Of a DNA stretch of 64,000 nt, positions 38,906 to 48,266 are shown in pieces; position 1 is the stretch's first letter; every line of letters starts with the position of its first letter. Position numbers and translations under genes: made by a program. This DNA comes from Betaproteobacteria bacterium (lineage in GTDB: Bacteria > Pseudomonadota > Gammaproteobacteria > Burkholderiales > Casimicrobiaceae), in NCBI GenBank assembly GCA_013298695.1, contig JAAFIS010000005.1:246641-310640 (forward strand), read 5' to 3'. The notes beneath the pieces were generated by a model. The model made no database searches, had not been told where the DNA came from, and saw only the letters and a program-made list of their open reading frames with translations.

Positions 38906-40978
38906 TTACTGGCGCGCGGTGCGAGCGCGCTCGTCCAAGTTCTCTGGTTCGCGCGGTGTGATCGGTGTGCGGCTATCGCGGCGCGTATCGGCGGGCACCA
39001 TCAATTTCAGCGAATTCGCATTCGCATTTGGGAAGTCAGATAGATCGTCGTCAGCACGAGCGCCGCGCTTCACCGTTGGCAATTCTTCAGCTGAAGTTAC
39101 TGCGCAGCTACCCGTTTGGCGGAACGCGAGCGCCGTGGCTAGCTGCTTTTCAGTTGGATCGCCGAGCGACTTGGTCAAGTCGTCGGCGACTTGGCAGCGC
39201 GCCGGGAAGCCATTGATGAAATCGCCTTCACCTTTTTGATTTATGCCGGTAAATTGAATCGGGAAATAGGTTGTTCCGCAGTTATCTCGACCGATGAAGC
39301 CATAAGGTTTTCCGCAGGTCGTGCCGCCAATCAGAATCACTTCTACGTCAATGCCGCGCAGCCCGTTGATCAATGATTCGCTCGCTGAGCAGGTGCGAGC
39401 AGAGGTGAGGATGAACACGCGGGGAAGGTTAAGTGTCGGAAGCGACGCGTTGGCAGCTAGTCCGCCCTGGAACCCAGAGCCGGCGTTATAGAAGGGATAG
39501 ATGTCGTCCTCACCAAAGGGTTTTTTGTCGTTGCTTTTTGATGTTTCATAAATCTTCCCATTGGTTCGAGCAGGCCCGGCAATCATGTAGCCCAGCTGGG
39601 AAGAGATGTAGACGTAGCCGCCGCCGTTGTAGCGAAGATCGAGGATCAGATCTGACACGCCCTGAGGTGCGATGCCTGCGATCGCGTCGCCAATCGCCTT
39701 CTCTGCGGTGAATGAGTTAAACGTCGTGAACGCGATGTAGCCCACTTTCCCCGTCGGCGTGTTGAGCACGCCGCTGACTGGTACCGAGACTAGTGGCAAT
39801 GACGCCGAGCGCAAAGCAGCAGTCTTGTTCGCGCCGCCGCCAGCTGGCGCGAGAACAAACGTGTGCAATTCGCCGACCGCTGGCGGAAACAAACCGCGGT
39901 TAATGGTGTTCACATCATTGCCGAACGCAAAGTCAGCACCGTCGATGCTCACGATAGCGTCACCGCGAGCGACGCCCGCATTCGCGGCCGGTGACCCCGG
40001 GTCAACCACGGAGGCAATCCAACGACGCGGCGGCGTACTACTCACTGCCGACCAGGTGACGCCGTACCCGAAAACGATCCCGGCATCAGTGTTTTCTACC
40101 GAACTAGTGGAGGTCGAGAAGCTGAAACGGTCTTTCAACCCGCCGGCAACCGCCAGCGCTGGGGTTTTCAAGCGAGAGAAATACGTGCTTGGGGTTTCGC
40201 CGTCGTTGGTAAAGGGATTGAGCGCCTCGCGATACCAGAGGTAGCTCTGATCTACCCAACTGCGGATGTAATCTTTTTCGTCCTGGCGAATGCCAGGGAC
40301 GTCGGGGTATGCTTGGCCGGTGCGCGGGCTAATGCCCGCGCGTGGCGCTTCGCAGAAATTGCGTTTCGCGTTATCCGCACTGTAATTTGGACGCGGTGAT
40401 TGCGCGGTAGCGTTAGCGACGCAAAAAACGATGTTTTCACCCGTCCAACCTTGCACCAACGCATCTTGATAATCCGCGGAGTTGGTCGCGTAGCGATGGT
40501 TCGCCGCCTCTACGGGCGTACCCGTTCTTAGCGCTCGGCGCACGGGGATTGGCGAGCTTCCGGGACAAGTGCCCGCAACCGCAGGCTCCACCGCAAAATC
40601 GAGGCCTTCGCTCACAAAGTTGGTAACGACGCCGCGATTGATGAAATCCTGAACGAATGCGCAGTCAGCAGGTAGTCCGTAAAAGTGAGTCGCGTAAGAG
40701 GGCGTGAGTTGAATGCGGTAGCGACAGACGGGCTGAAAGTTTCCACTGGCCGCCGAAGCTGGACGTGCGGTGAACGTTGAGCCGGTGCGCTTGAAGTCTG
40801 GGATGCCATCGAGTAACGCCTGCTCGTCGGCGCGTCCGGTGATAAACAAAACGTTCGACTTAACGTTGACGTACTCAACGACGGTCACGGTTGACTGCGC
40901 ATGGGTAATGATGGGTAGCGCGGCGAGCATTGGCACACAAATCGCCGCGGCCGAGACTAAACGTTGGAAATGCTTCAT
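38906..40978 (-). CDS. S41 family C-terminal-processing-like peptidase, secreted
   Basis: 690 residues from ATG 40978, with a signal peptide (LVSAAAICVPMLAALPIITH, cleavage near AQS). Residues about 75-190 have pairs such as YATHFYGLPADC and ANHRYATNSADYQ, and paired cysteines, resembling DUF5648-type binding modules (tentative). A PDZ domain follows (around 320-400: GSPAANAGVARGDAIVSIDG). The S41 core holds LILDLRYNGGGYVYISSQLG and ILTSARTCSASESLINGLRG, with the catalytic serine in TCSASES. It likely cleaves proteins in the periplasm or outside the cell. The tail is rich in D, N and R. It is monocistronic. Confidence 0.88.
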   Translation of the reverse strand: MKHFQRLVSAAAICVPMLAALPIITHAQSTVTVVEYVNVKSNVLFITGRADEQALLDGIPDFKRTGSTFTARPASAASGNFQPVCRYRIQLTPSYATHFYGLPADCAFVQDFINRGVVTNFVSEGLDFAVEPAVAGTCPGSSPIPVRRALRTGTPVEAANHRYATNSADYQDALVQGWTGENIVFCVANATAQSPRPNYSADNAKRNFCEAPRAGISPRTGQAYPDVPGIRQDEKDYIRSWVDQSYLWYREALNPFTNDGETPSTYFSRLKTPALAVAGGLKDRFSFSTSTSSVENTDAGIVFGYGVTWSAVSSTPPRRWIASVVDPGSPAANAGVARGDAIVSIDGADFAFGNDVNTINRGLFPPAVGELHTFVLAPAGGGANKTAALRSASLPLVSVPVSGVLNTPTGKVGYIAFTTFNSFTAEKAIGDAIAGIAPQGVSDLILDLRYNGGGYVYISSQLGYMIAGPARTNGKIYETSKSNDKKPFGEDDIYPFYNAGSGFQGGLAANASLPTLNLPRVFILTSARTCSASESLINGLRGIDVEVILIGGTTCGKPYGFIGRDNCGTTYFPIQFTGINQKGEGDFINGFPARCQVADDLTKSLGDPTEKQLATALAFRQTGSCAVTSAEELPTVKRGARADDDLSDFPNANANSLKLMVPADTRRDSRTPITPREPENLDERARTARQ

Positions 40979-41092
40979 TAACTGACGACTCCGAAACACA
41001 AAAAAGTAAATCGCGAACACTCAATTGTTCACGAAACGTATCGGCGAGATGGCGAGGGAGTGAAGTTTGCGACGAACGCCGATATCTGGGGG

Positions 41093-42094
41093 CTAAATCG
41101 CGAATTCAACGACCAAACCCGCGTGATCGCTCGCCGCGTTATGCGCGTAGCCGATGGTGGGGTAGCGATCACCCTTGTACTGCTGGCATTTGAGCGTCAG
41201 GCCACGGCGATTGATGCCTCGTTGAGTCGGTTTCAGTGCTGGAGGAAACAGAATGTAGTCAAGCCGCGAAACCTCTTGTGCCACCATGAAATAGTGCGTC
41301 CAACGCTCTTCCACCGACATATCCGCGAACGCATCAACTAGTCCGCAATTGAGGACGGGTGCAATTGAGTTTCCGCGCTGTGGATTCGCGTTATCTACGT
41401 TCAAGTCGCCGAACACGATCGGCAGTTTTCCGGCTGCAAGCGCTTCTTGCGCGAGTTCGGCCACGCGAGTAGCTTGCTTGAGCCGCCATTCATCGGGCGA
41501 CAAGAAATCGCGACGCGAACCTTTTGCCTGGCTCTTAAAGTGATTGGCCATGAAGGTCACCACGCGGCCGTTTACTTCGAGATCAAGCTCCAAACAATCG
41601 CGGGAAAAAAGCGCGTTTTTCGCGAGATACGTTGGCCCCGAATCATCGGCGACCACGCCCCACTGCACGCTTTGACCCGGCTGCAGCGTTTCGTGGGTGT
41701 GGGTGCGTATGCCCAACACTTTCGCAGCAAAACCTTTGCGCACGCAAATCCCAACGTCGATACCGCGACCGTCGTTACCTTCGACCAAGAAAATCCGATC
41801 GAAGTAGTGCGAAAGATATTGCTGGTTAAAAATTCGGAGTGCTTCCAAATTCTCAACTTCGGCCACACCCAAAACGTCGGGCATCATTTCGAGAATCACG
41901 CGTGCGGTGTTGTCGCGCTGCATGCCGGCCAGCGCGATGTTGGTTTGACCATCACCGCCTGCGCCGCGATCAAGCGACGTGACGCCGATGGCGATCACTT
42001 GACGATCATAGGCAAGGCCGTCGGCATCGGCGCTCGCAAACGCGTATCGAGTAAATAGGTTTTCAACGTTAAACCACGCCACGCGCATTTGCAT
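41093..42094 (-). CDS. Endonuclease/exonuclease/phosphatase (EEP) family protein
   Basis: 333 residues from ATG 42094, chosen because GGAG lies 8 nt upstream and because the longer frame runs through a terminator hairpin. VAWFNVENLFTRY, DVLGVAEVENLEAL, DVGICVRKGF, VTFMANHFKSQAKG, LPIVFGDLNVDN and AASDHAGLVVEF are the EEP metal-site motifs in order (N, E, D/N, H, D-N, D-H). No signal peptide is seen, so it is cytoplasmic. Substrates in this fold include DNA, RNA and phosphoesters; which applies here cannot be told. Confidence 0.88.
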   Translation of the reverse strand: MQMRVAWFNVENLFTRYAFASADADGLAYDRQVIAIGVTSLDRGAGGDGQTNIALAGMQRDNTARVILEMMPDVLGVAEVENLEALRIFNQQYLSHYFDRIFLVEGNDGRGIDVGICVRKGFAAKVLGIRTHTHETLQPGQSVQWGVVADDSGPTYLAKNALFSRDCLELDLEVNGRVVTFMANHFKSQAKGSRRDFLSPDEWRLKQATRVAELAQEALAAGKLPIVFGDLNVDNANPQRGNSIAPVLNCGLVDAFADMSVEERWTHYFMVAQEVSRLDYILFPPALKPTQRGINRRGLTLKCQQYKGDRYPTIGYAHNAASDHAGLVVEFAI

Positions 42095-42114
42095 ACCGAA
42101 CACTCCAAACGAAA

Positions 42115-42135
42115 CAGGCCGCATTATGCGGCCTG
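42115..42135. terminator. Stem-loop terminator between two minus-strand genes
   Basis: CAGGCCGC-ATTAT-GCGGCCTG (8-bp stem, further pairing possible). A T-run follows on the plus side (TTTTTT, 42139-42144) and a weaker one on the minus side. It separates the solute-binding-protein gene from the EEP gene. Confidence 0.65.
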
Positions 42136-42250
42136 CTGTTTTTTCGGTTCGTATCGCTCACGCGCTACGAACTCAATCCCGGCCTATGCTGGGATCAAAA
42201 AATGCTTCCAAACTTGTGTAGCGCTACACGCGCCAAGTTTGGACACTTCC

Positions 42251-43822
42251 TTACTTAATCGTAATCCAGTCCCATTCGAGCCAGTTATCAGCACGATGCG
42301 TTAGGTTCACATTTGCGCGTGTTGCCCATGGAATGACCTGACGATGTAGCGGCAAATGATTGATTTCATCGTTGTGCGCTTTCAGTGCGGTAAGGATCAA
42401 TTCCTTGCGCTTTTTGGCATCGGGCTCTTTCGACGATGCAGCAGCGGCGGCGTCTAGTTTGTCGTTTTTGTAGTTGCCGTAGTTGTAGTCACCGATACCG
42501 CCAGTCGCTCGGTTACGCAGCACCGGCGTGAGCGCGGTTTCTGCATCAGTAATCGCACCGCCCCAACCGAGCATGTACATCGACGTGTCGAGTTTTTCCA
42601 GACGCGGGAAGTGAATCGCACGCGGTGCTGCTTCGAGTTTGATCTTCACACCGATTTGTGCCCACATCGAAGCGAGCGCCTGACAGATGCGCTCATCATT
42701 GATGTAGCGATTGTTCGGGCAGTGCAGGGTTACTTCGAAGCCTTGCGGATAACCCGCATCAGCCAGTAGTTTCTTCGCCGCATTTACGTCGTACGGCAAA
42801 CGCTTTTCAATCGTTGGATCGTTAAAAGCACCGAGTGGCGATGGCGTCATGCCGCCCGTTGGGAACGCCTGTCCGCGCATCAAACGGGTTTTCATTGACT
42901 CGATGTCGATCGCTTGATACAGCGCTTGACGAACGCGTTTGTCCTTAAACGGGTTTTTTCCCTTCACGCTTGAGTAAAGCAGCTCATCGCGTGCTTGATC
43001 CATGCCAATGAAGATGACGCGGTTTTCAACGCCGTTCACCACTTTAGTATTCGGTGTTTTTTCCAAACGCTCTAAGTCTTGTGGTGGCGGATCGAGAATG
43101 AAATCGAGCTCACCAGAGATCAGCGCGGAGACGCGCGTGGCGTCTGATTTGATCGGTGTAAACGTGACCGAAGAAACGTTGCCTTCGTGTTTGTTCCACC
43201 AGGTATCGTTGCGCTTGTAAATCGTTTTCACGTCGGGCTGGCGCGACACCAAACGGAAAGGCCCGGTGCCATTTGCGTTAAGCGCGGTGAACTTCTCTTC
43301 CTTTTCCTTGAAGTTCTGCGGGTTCACGGAGTTGTTTTTCTCGCTCCACGCCTTGCTCATGATTTGAATCGTGTTCATGTGATCTAAAAATATAGGATTC
43401 ACTGAAGCCAACTTGAACTCAACCGTGGTTGCATCAATTTTTCGTGCCGTACCGATTTGATTGGCGTAGACGCGAATCTGTGAATTCGGATGCTTCGCGC
43501 GCTCTACAGAAAAGATTACGTCTTCAACCGTCATCGCCGAGCCGTCGTGGAATTTCACGTTTGGGCGCAGCTTGAATTGCCAGGTCAAATCATCGATCTG
43601 TTTCCACGACGTCGCGAGGCCGGGCGAGAGTTGCAGTTTCTTGTCGCGACGCATCAGCGTTTCGTACACCTGGCCGTTCATCGCATTGGTCAGCCCTTCA
43701 TTTTGTGAATGAGGATCCATCGTGAGCGGATCGCCCGCCGAGGCCCAGCGAAATGGAGTTGCCTGCACACCAGCAGCAACCAACGCCGCAGAGAGTGCGG
43801 CGACAGCAAATAGACGTTTCAT
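42251..43822 (-). CDS. ABC transporter substrate-binding protein, family 5 (peptide/nickel type)
   Basis: 523 residues with signal peptide MKRLFAVAALSAALVAAG (then VQA). FRWASAGDPLTMDPHSQNEG, SWKQIDDLTWQFKLRPNVKF, DGSAMTVEDVIFSVERAK, NGTGPFRLVS and VRQALYQAIDIE are typical of DppA/OppA-like periplasmic binding proteins. Ligands in this family are oligopeptides, dipeptides, nickel chelates or opines. No permease or ATPase genes adjoin, so it must work with a transporter coded elsewhere. Confidence 0.93.
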   Translation of the reverse strand: MKRLFAVAALSAALVAAGVQATPFRWASAGDPLTMDPHSQNEGLTNAMNGQVYETLMRRDKKLQLSPGLATSWKQIDDLTWQFKLRPNVKFHDGSAMTVEDVIFSVERAKHPNSQIRVYANQIGTARKIDATTVEFKLASVNPIFLDHMNTIQIMSKAWSEKNNSVNPQNFKEKEEKFTALNANGTGPFRLVSRQPDVKTIYKRNDTWWNKHEGNVSSVTFTPIKSDATRVSALISGELDFILDPPPQDLERLEKTPNTKVVNGVENRVIFIGMDQARDELLYSSVKGKNPFKDKRVRQALYQAIDIESMKTRLMRGQAFPTGGMTPSPLGAFNDPTIEKRLPYDVNAAKKLLADAGYPQGFEVTLHCPNNRYINDERICQALASMWAQIGVKIKLEAAPRAIHFPRLEKLDTSMYMLGWGGAITDAETALTPVLRNRATGGIGDYNYGNYKNDKLDAAAAASSKEPDAKKRKELILTALKAHNDEINHLPLHRQVIPWATRANVNLTHRADNWLEWDWITIK

Positions 43823-44199
43823 AGGTTTTCGTGACTACGGATTGATGACCAAAAGAGTGTAGCGATTCTCGTGCCCGCGAATGAGGGGAAACACCCGTAT
43901 CGAAAGCCGCGATCTTCGCTGTGACAGGTGGCAGTAATTGTTTGCGGCGTCAATCGATACCTGTGATTCATTACCAACAAAAGTTTTGTAGATCAATGTT
44001 AAAAAGGGCGATACGTCGATTCGGACTGTAAGTAAACAATAATCAAAAAAGCGACTTTCGCCCTATTTTTTCGTCAATGCGCGGCATTTGCTGTACGTAG
44101 TTCGATCACCACCGCGCGGAGCCTACCCGTCTCTTTGAACAAATTGGTCAATCTAAAATCTCGCGTAATGAAATCCCTTGTTAGTCGCGCGGTACCGCT
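43823..44199. other. Divergent gene-free region with a long-range inverted repeat
   Basis: 377 bp between the solute-binding-protein gene (minus) and hrpA (plus). AAAAAGGGCGA at 44002-44012 is inverted at 44058-44070 (TCGCCCTATTTTT, one bulge), enclosing 45 nt. This could be a terminator-like stem in the hrpA leader or a binding site. No clear promoter boxes are seen. Confidence 0.45.
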
Positions 44200-47100
44200 G
44201 TGAATCGATCCGTACCGTCGGAAATGCCGCCGCGCGATGCAATGTTGCTTGCTGATTATTGGCGCATCCAACGCAAAGCAAAGCAACTTAAACCCGATCA
44301 GCTCGCCGCAGAAACTGAGCGCGCTGAAACACGCTTCCGCGCGCGCCTGGAGCGTTCGCCTGCGATCACGTATGCCGAAGGGTTACCGGTGTCGGAGCGT
44401 GCGGATGAAATTGCCTCGCTCATTCGCAATCATCAAGTGGTCGTGTTAACCGGCGAAACGGGTTCTGGAAAAACGACGCAGTTGCCGAAGATCGCGCTCG
44501 CGGCAGGCCGCGGGCGGTTCGGTTTGATTGGCCACACGCAGCCGCGCCGGATTGCGGCAAGCAGCGTCGCCACGCGCATCGCGAAAGAGCTCGGCGAAGA
44601 GATCGGCGAGAGCGTTGGCTTCAAGGTGCGATTTACTGAGAAGGGCGCGCAAGACGGTTTCATCAAGCTGATGACCGACGGTATTTTGCTCGCGGAAACG
44701 CAGACCGATAAGTTCTTGAACGCGTACGACACGATCATCATTGACGAAGCGCATGAGCGTTCGTTGAACATTGATTTCTTGCTTGGTTATTTGCGGCAGT
44801 TACTGCCGAAGCGACCGGATTTGAAAGTGATCATCACGTCGGCGACGATTGATGCGGAGCGGTTTGCGCTGCATTTTCAAGACCGCCACGGAAAACCTGC
44901 GCCGCTGATTCACGTGTCGGGTCGCACCTATCCCGTCGACATTTTGTACCGCTCCGCGCAAAGCGAAGACGATGACGAAGAAAAGCTGGAAGAGGCGATT
45001 GCGGATGCGGTGGATGAGTTGTGGCTCAATGGCCCAGGCGATGTGTTGGTGTTTCTTCCGGGCGAGCGCGAGATTCGCGAAACGCAAGATATTTTGCGTC
45101 GACGCTTGAAACCTGGCACTGAAATACTCCCGCTGTTTTCTCGGCTTTCTGTGCAAGATCAGCAGAAGATTTTTTCGAGCGCAAGCGGACGGCGTGTGGT
45201 GTTGTCTACTAACGTGGCCGAAACCTCTCTGACCGTCCCCGGCATTCGATATGTCGTTGACACCGGGCTCGCGCGACTCAATCGCTACAGCGTGAAGAAC
45301 AAAGTGCAGATGCTGCAAATCGAGAAGATTTCGCAGGCGAGTGCGAATCAACGTAGTGGTCGATGTGGCCGCGTCGGTCCTGGCGTTTGTATTCGTTTGT
45401 ACGATGAAGAGGATTTCAAAGCGCGTTCTGAATTCACGGATCCTGAAATCCTGCGCTCCTCGCTCGCAGGCGTGATCCTGCGGCTCGCATCGCTCGGGCT
45501 CGGGCGGGTGCAAGAGTTTCCGTTCATCGAGCCGCCGTCGAGTCGTGCGATTGCGGATGGCACGGCGTTGTTGCAAGAACTCGGTGCGTTGAACGAGGCA
45601 GGAGAGCTCACGCCGATGGGTCGTGAGTTGTCGCGGATTCCCGTGGATCCGCGCATTGGTCGCATGCTTGTGGAAGGTAGAAAACTTGGCGTACTCGCGG
45701 AAGTGCTGGTGATCGCCTCTGCGCTTTCGGTGCCTGATCCCCGCGAGCGGCCGTTTGAAGCGCGTGATGCTGCGGATCGCGCGCATCAATGGTTCAAGGA
45801 TGCGAAAAGCGATTTCTTGTCGCTGCTGAACGTGTGGAAATTCGCCATTGAAATGCGCGAAGACGGCGGTCACAAAAAGCAAGTGCAAGCGTGCCGCGAA
45901 AAGTTTTTGAATTGGTTGCGACTGCGCGAGTGGCGGGATTTGCACGGGCAATTGCGCGATACCTTGCGCGAACTCAATTGGAATGTTGAGTCGCCGTTAG
46001 CGAAAGAGCCGCCGTTCGAGGCGCTACATCGTTCACTGCTGCCTGGTTTGCTCGGCAACATCGGTGTGAAAGCCGATGACGGTGATCACTACCTGGGCGC
46101 GCGAGGCGTCAAGTTCTATCCGTTTCCCGGCTCGGGCGTGGATAAAAAAGGTTTGAAATGGCTCGTCGGCGCAGACCTCGCAGAAACAACGCGACTCTAC
46201 GCGCGCACGCTCGCAAAGATCGATCCCGAATGGATTGAATCGGCGGCGGGCGAAGTCGTTGCCAAAAACTATTTCGAACCGAAGTGGGATGCGGCGTCTG
46301 GGCAGGTCATCGCGAGCGAGCGTGTTTCGCTGTACGGTTTAACGATTGTGCCGCGACGGCGTGTGAGCTACTCGCGCATTGCGCCGATTGAAGCGCATGA
46401 AATTTTCGCGATGGCCTTGGCGATGGGCGAAGTCGAGACCATCGCGCCGTTCTACGCACACAACCGCAAATTGGTGAAAGATATTCAGTCGCTCGAAGAC
46501 AAAGCGCGGCGCAGCGATGTGCTCGTTAGTGAAGAGAGTCTGGCTGCGTTTTATAAGCATCGAATTCCAGATACAGTTTCCACACGCGCTGCACTAGAAA
46601 TATGGGCGAAAGACGAAGAAAACGATAAAGTCGCTCGTTTTTCGCGTGAAATGCTCATGCGACATGGCGCTGAGGCGATCACCGAAGAGCAGTTTCCAAA
46701 AACTCTGAAGCTCGGCGATTTCGAGGTGCCCGCAACGTATCGCTTCGAGCCAACTCATGCGATGGACGGCGTGACAGTGCGCGTTCCGCTGCCCCTTCTA
46801 AACGCCGTGGAAGAGCGCTTTACGAGTTGGTTAATTCCGGGTTTGTGGCGCGAAAAAATTGCGGCGTATTTGAAAGCGCTTCCGAAGGCAGAACGAGGCC
46901 GTGTGCAGCCGGTGCCCGATACGGTGACTGCGTTTCTCGAACTCGCGACGCCGCGCGAAAAGCCGCTCACCGAAGCCTTGCTCGAATTTCTTCGTGAATT
47001 CCTAAACCTGCACGTTGCCTCCAGCGTTTGGGATCGCATCGAATTGCCCGCACATTTGCTGCTTAACTTCCGTGTGATGGACGGCGAAGGCAACGAACTC

Positions 47101-48054
47101 GGAATGAGTCGTGATCTTGCAAAGCTGCAAGCGGAACTGGGTCAAGCCGCGCGGATGGCGTTTCAAGGCAATGACGCCGCACAAACTGCGGACATCGAGA
47201 AAAACGGGCTGGTTACTTGGACGATCGGCACTTTGCCCGAGGGCATTCCCATCAAAAAAGCCGGGCGCAACGTCACCGGCTATCCTGCTTGCGTCGATAT
47301 GGGCAGCACGGTGTCGGTCAAACTTTTCGAGACAGCTATCGAGGCTGATGCGGCGCATCGCAAGGGCGTTGTTCGTTTGATGGCGCTTGAGCTCAAAACT
47401 CAGCTTCGGGCGTGGGAAAAAGGGCCTGCGAATTTCACTCAAACCGCAATGCAGCTCAAAACCGCGGTGCCAAGCGATAAGTTGTTAGCTGATTTCTTGC
47501 AAACGCTTGCCGACCGGGCGCTGATTGGCGACGATCCCGTTCCGCGCGATGAAAAATCGTTTCGCGCACAAATCACGCGCGCAAAACAGAGGATTCCGGT
47601 GGTCGCCGATGCACTCGGGCGCTCGATGGCCGCCGTTGCCGAGGCCTACGCCACCCTGCAGGGCGATCTGCATAAAGCGGGGCCGCGCGCAAAGGCGGTT
47701 GTCGGCGCGCTCTCTGCATGGCGTGATCGCTTGGTCTTTCCAGGTTTCATTGCCGCGACGCCTTGGGCTCAGTTGCCAAACGTGCCTCGCTACCTGCGTG
47801 CGCTGTCGCGTCGCTTGATCAAATTTACCGAACTGCCCGAACGCGAACCTCGTCACGCTCCTGTGCTCAACAGTTTTTTCGAACAATGGCGCGTCGAGGT
47901 AGAGCGGCGCGGCGCGCTCACGCCCGACTCGCTTTTACAATTCCGGTGGCTAATTGAAGAGCTCAACGTCTCATTGTTTGCGCAAGAGTTAAAGACGCCG
48001 TTTCCGGTGTCGCCCAAGCGCCTGGAAAAGCGATGGAGCGAAGTGGTTTCCTAG
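44200..48054 (+). CDS. hrpA: ATP-dependent RNA helicase HrpA
   Basis: 1284 residues from GTG 44200; an ATG at 44224 would remove eight residues. DEAH/RHA helicase: GETGSGKTTQLPK (85-97) is Walker A, IIIDEAHERSLN Walker B, TSATIDAERFALHF motif III, VLSTNVAETSLTVPGIRYVV motif V and QRSGRCGRVGPGVC motif VI. The HA2/OB region follows, and the long DUF3418 C-terminus typical of HrpA fills the rest. It rescues stalled ribosomes and processes mRNA in E. coli-type bacteria. It is monocistronic, with its own divergent promoter region. Confidence 0.96.
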   Translation: MNRSVPSEMPPRDAMLLADYWRIQRKAKQLKPDQLAAETERAETRFRARLERSPAITYAEGLPVSERADEIASLIRNHQVVVLTGETGSGKTTQLPKIALAAGRGRFGLIGHTQPRRIAASSVATRIAKELGEEIGESVGFKVRFTEKGAQDGFIKLMTDGILLAETQTDKFLNAYDTIIIDEAHERSLNIDFLLGYLRQLLPKRPDLKVIITSATIDAERFALHFQDRHGKPAPLIHVSGRTYPVDILYRSAQSEDDDEEKLEEAIADAVDELWLNGPGDVLVFLPGEREIRETQDILRRRLKPGTEILPLFSRLSVQDQQKIFSSASGRRVVLSTNVAETSLTVPGIRYVVDTGLARLNRYSVKNKVQMLQIEKISQASANQRSGRCGRVGPGVCIRLYDEEDFKARSEFTDPEILRSSLAGVILRLASLGLGRVQEFPFIEPPSSRAIADGTALLQELGALNEAGELTPMGRELSRIPVDPRIGRMLVEGRKLGVLAEVLVIASALSVPDPRERPFEARDAADRAHQWFKDAKSDFLSLLNVWKFAIEMREDGGHKKQVQACREKFLNWLRLREWRDLHGQLRDTLRELNWNVESPLAKEPPFEALHRSLLPGLLGNIGVKADDGDHYLGARGVKFYPFPGSGVDKKGLKWLVGADLAETTRLYARTLAKIDPEWIESAAGEVVAKNYFEPKWDAASGQVIASERVSLYGLTIVPRRRVSYSRIAPIEAHEIFAMALAMGEVETIAPFYAHNRKLVKDIQSLEDKARRSDVLVSEESLAAFYKHRIPDTVSTRAALEIWAKDEENDKVARFSREMLMRHGAEAITEEQFPKTLKLGDFEVPATYRFEPTHAMDGVTVRVPLPLLNAVEERFTSWLIPGLWREKIAAYLKALPKAERGRVQPVPDTVTAFLELATPREKPLTEALLEFLREFLNLHVASSVWDRIELPAHLLLNFRVMDGEGNELGMSRDLAKLQAELGQAARMAFQGNDAAQTADIEKNGLVTWTIGTLPEGIPIKKAGRNVTGYPACVDMGSTVSVKLFETAIEADAAHRKGVVRLMALELKTQLRAWEKGPANFTQTAMQLKTAVPSDKLLADFLQTLADRALIGDDPVPRDEKSFRAQITRAKQRIPVVADALGRSMAAVAEAYATLQGDLHKAGPRAKAVVGALSAWRDRLVFPGFIAATPWAQLPNVPRYLRALSRRLIKFTELPEREPRHAPVLNSFFEQWRVEVERRGALTPDSLLQFRWLIEELNVSLFAQELKTPFPVSPKRLEKRWSEVVS

Positions 48055-48266
48055 GCGATCAAAGCGGCTCGCTGCAATCTGCCTTGGACAAATTGAATGA
48101 GCGCTGTTGCGACTTCCGGGCCGTGTGCCGAAAAGTCGCATTTTTGAGTACATTTCAAGTACTTAGCCCCCGTTGTTGTGCTAGATTCTGAACGTTTGCG
48201 AGTTGCCACAAATCCGCGCTTGACGGGTTGGGGAGGCGCTACTCGTACGGAGCGAACCGCTGTCGC

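Noticed and set aside
44800..45951. A 383-residue open frame antisense to hrpA
   Set aside because: It is a shadow of the helicase reading frame in codon-biased DNA; the translation is low in complexity, rich in R, H and Q, with no domain.
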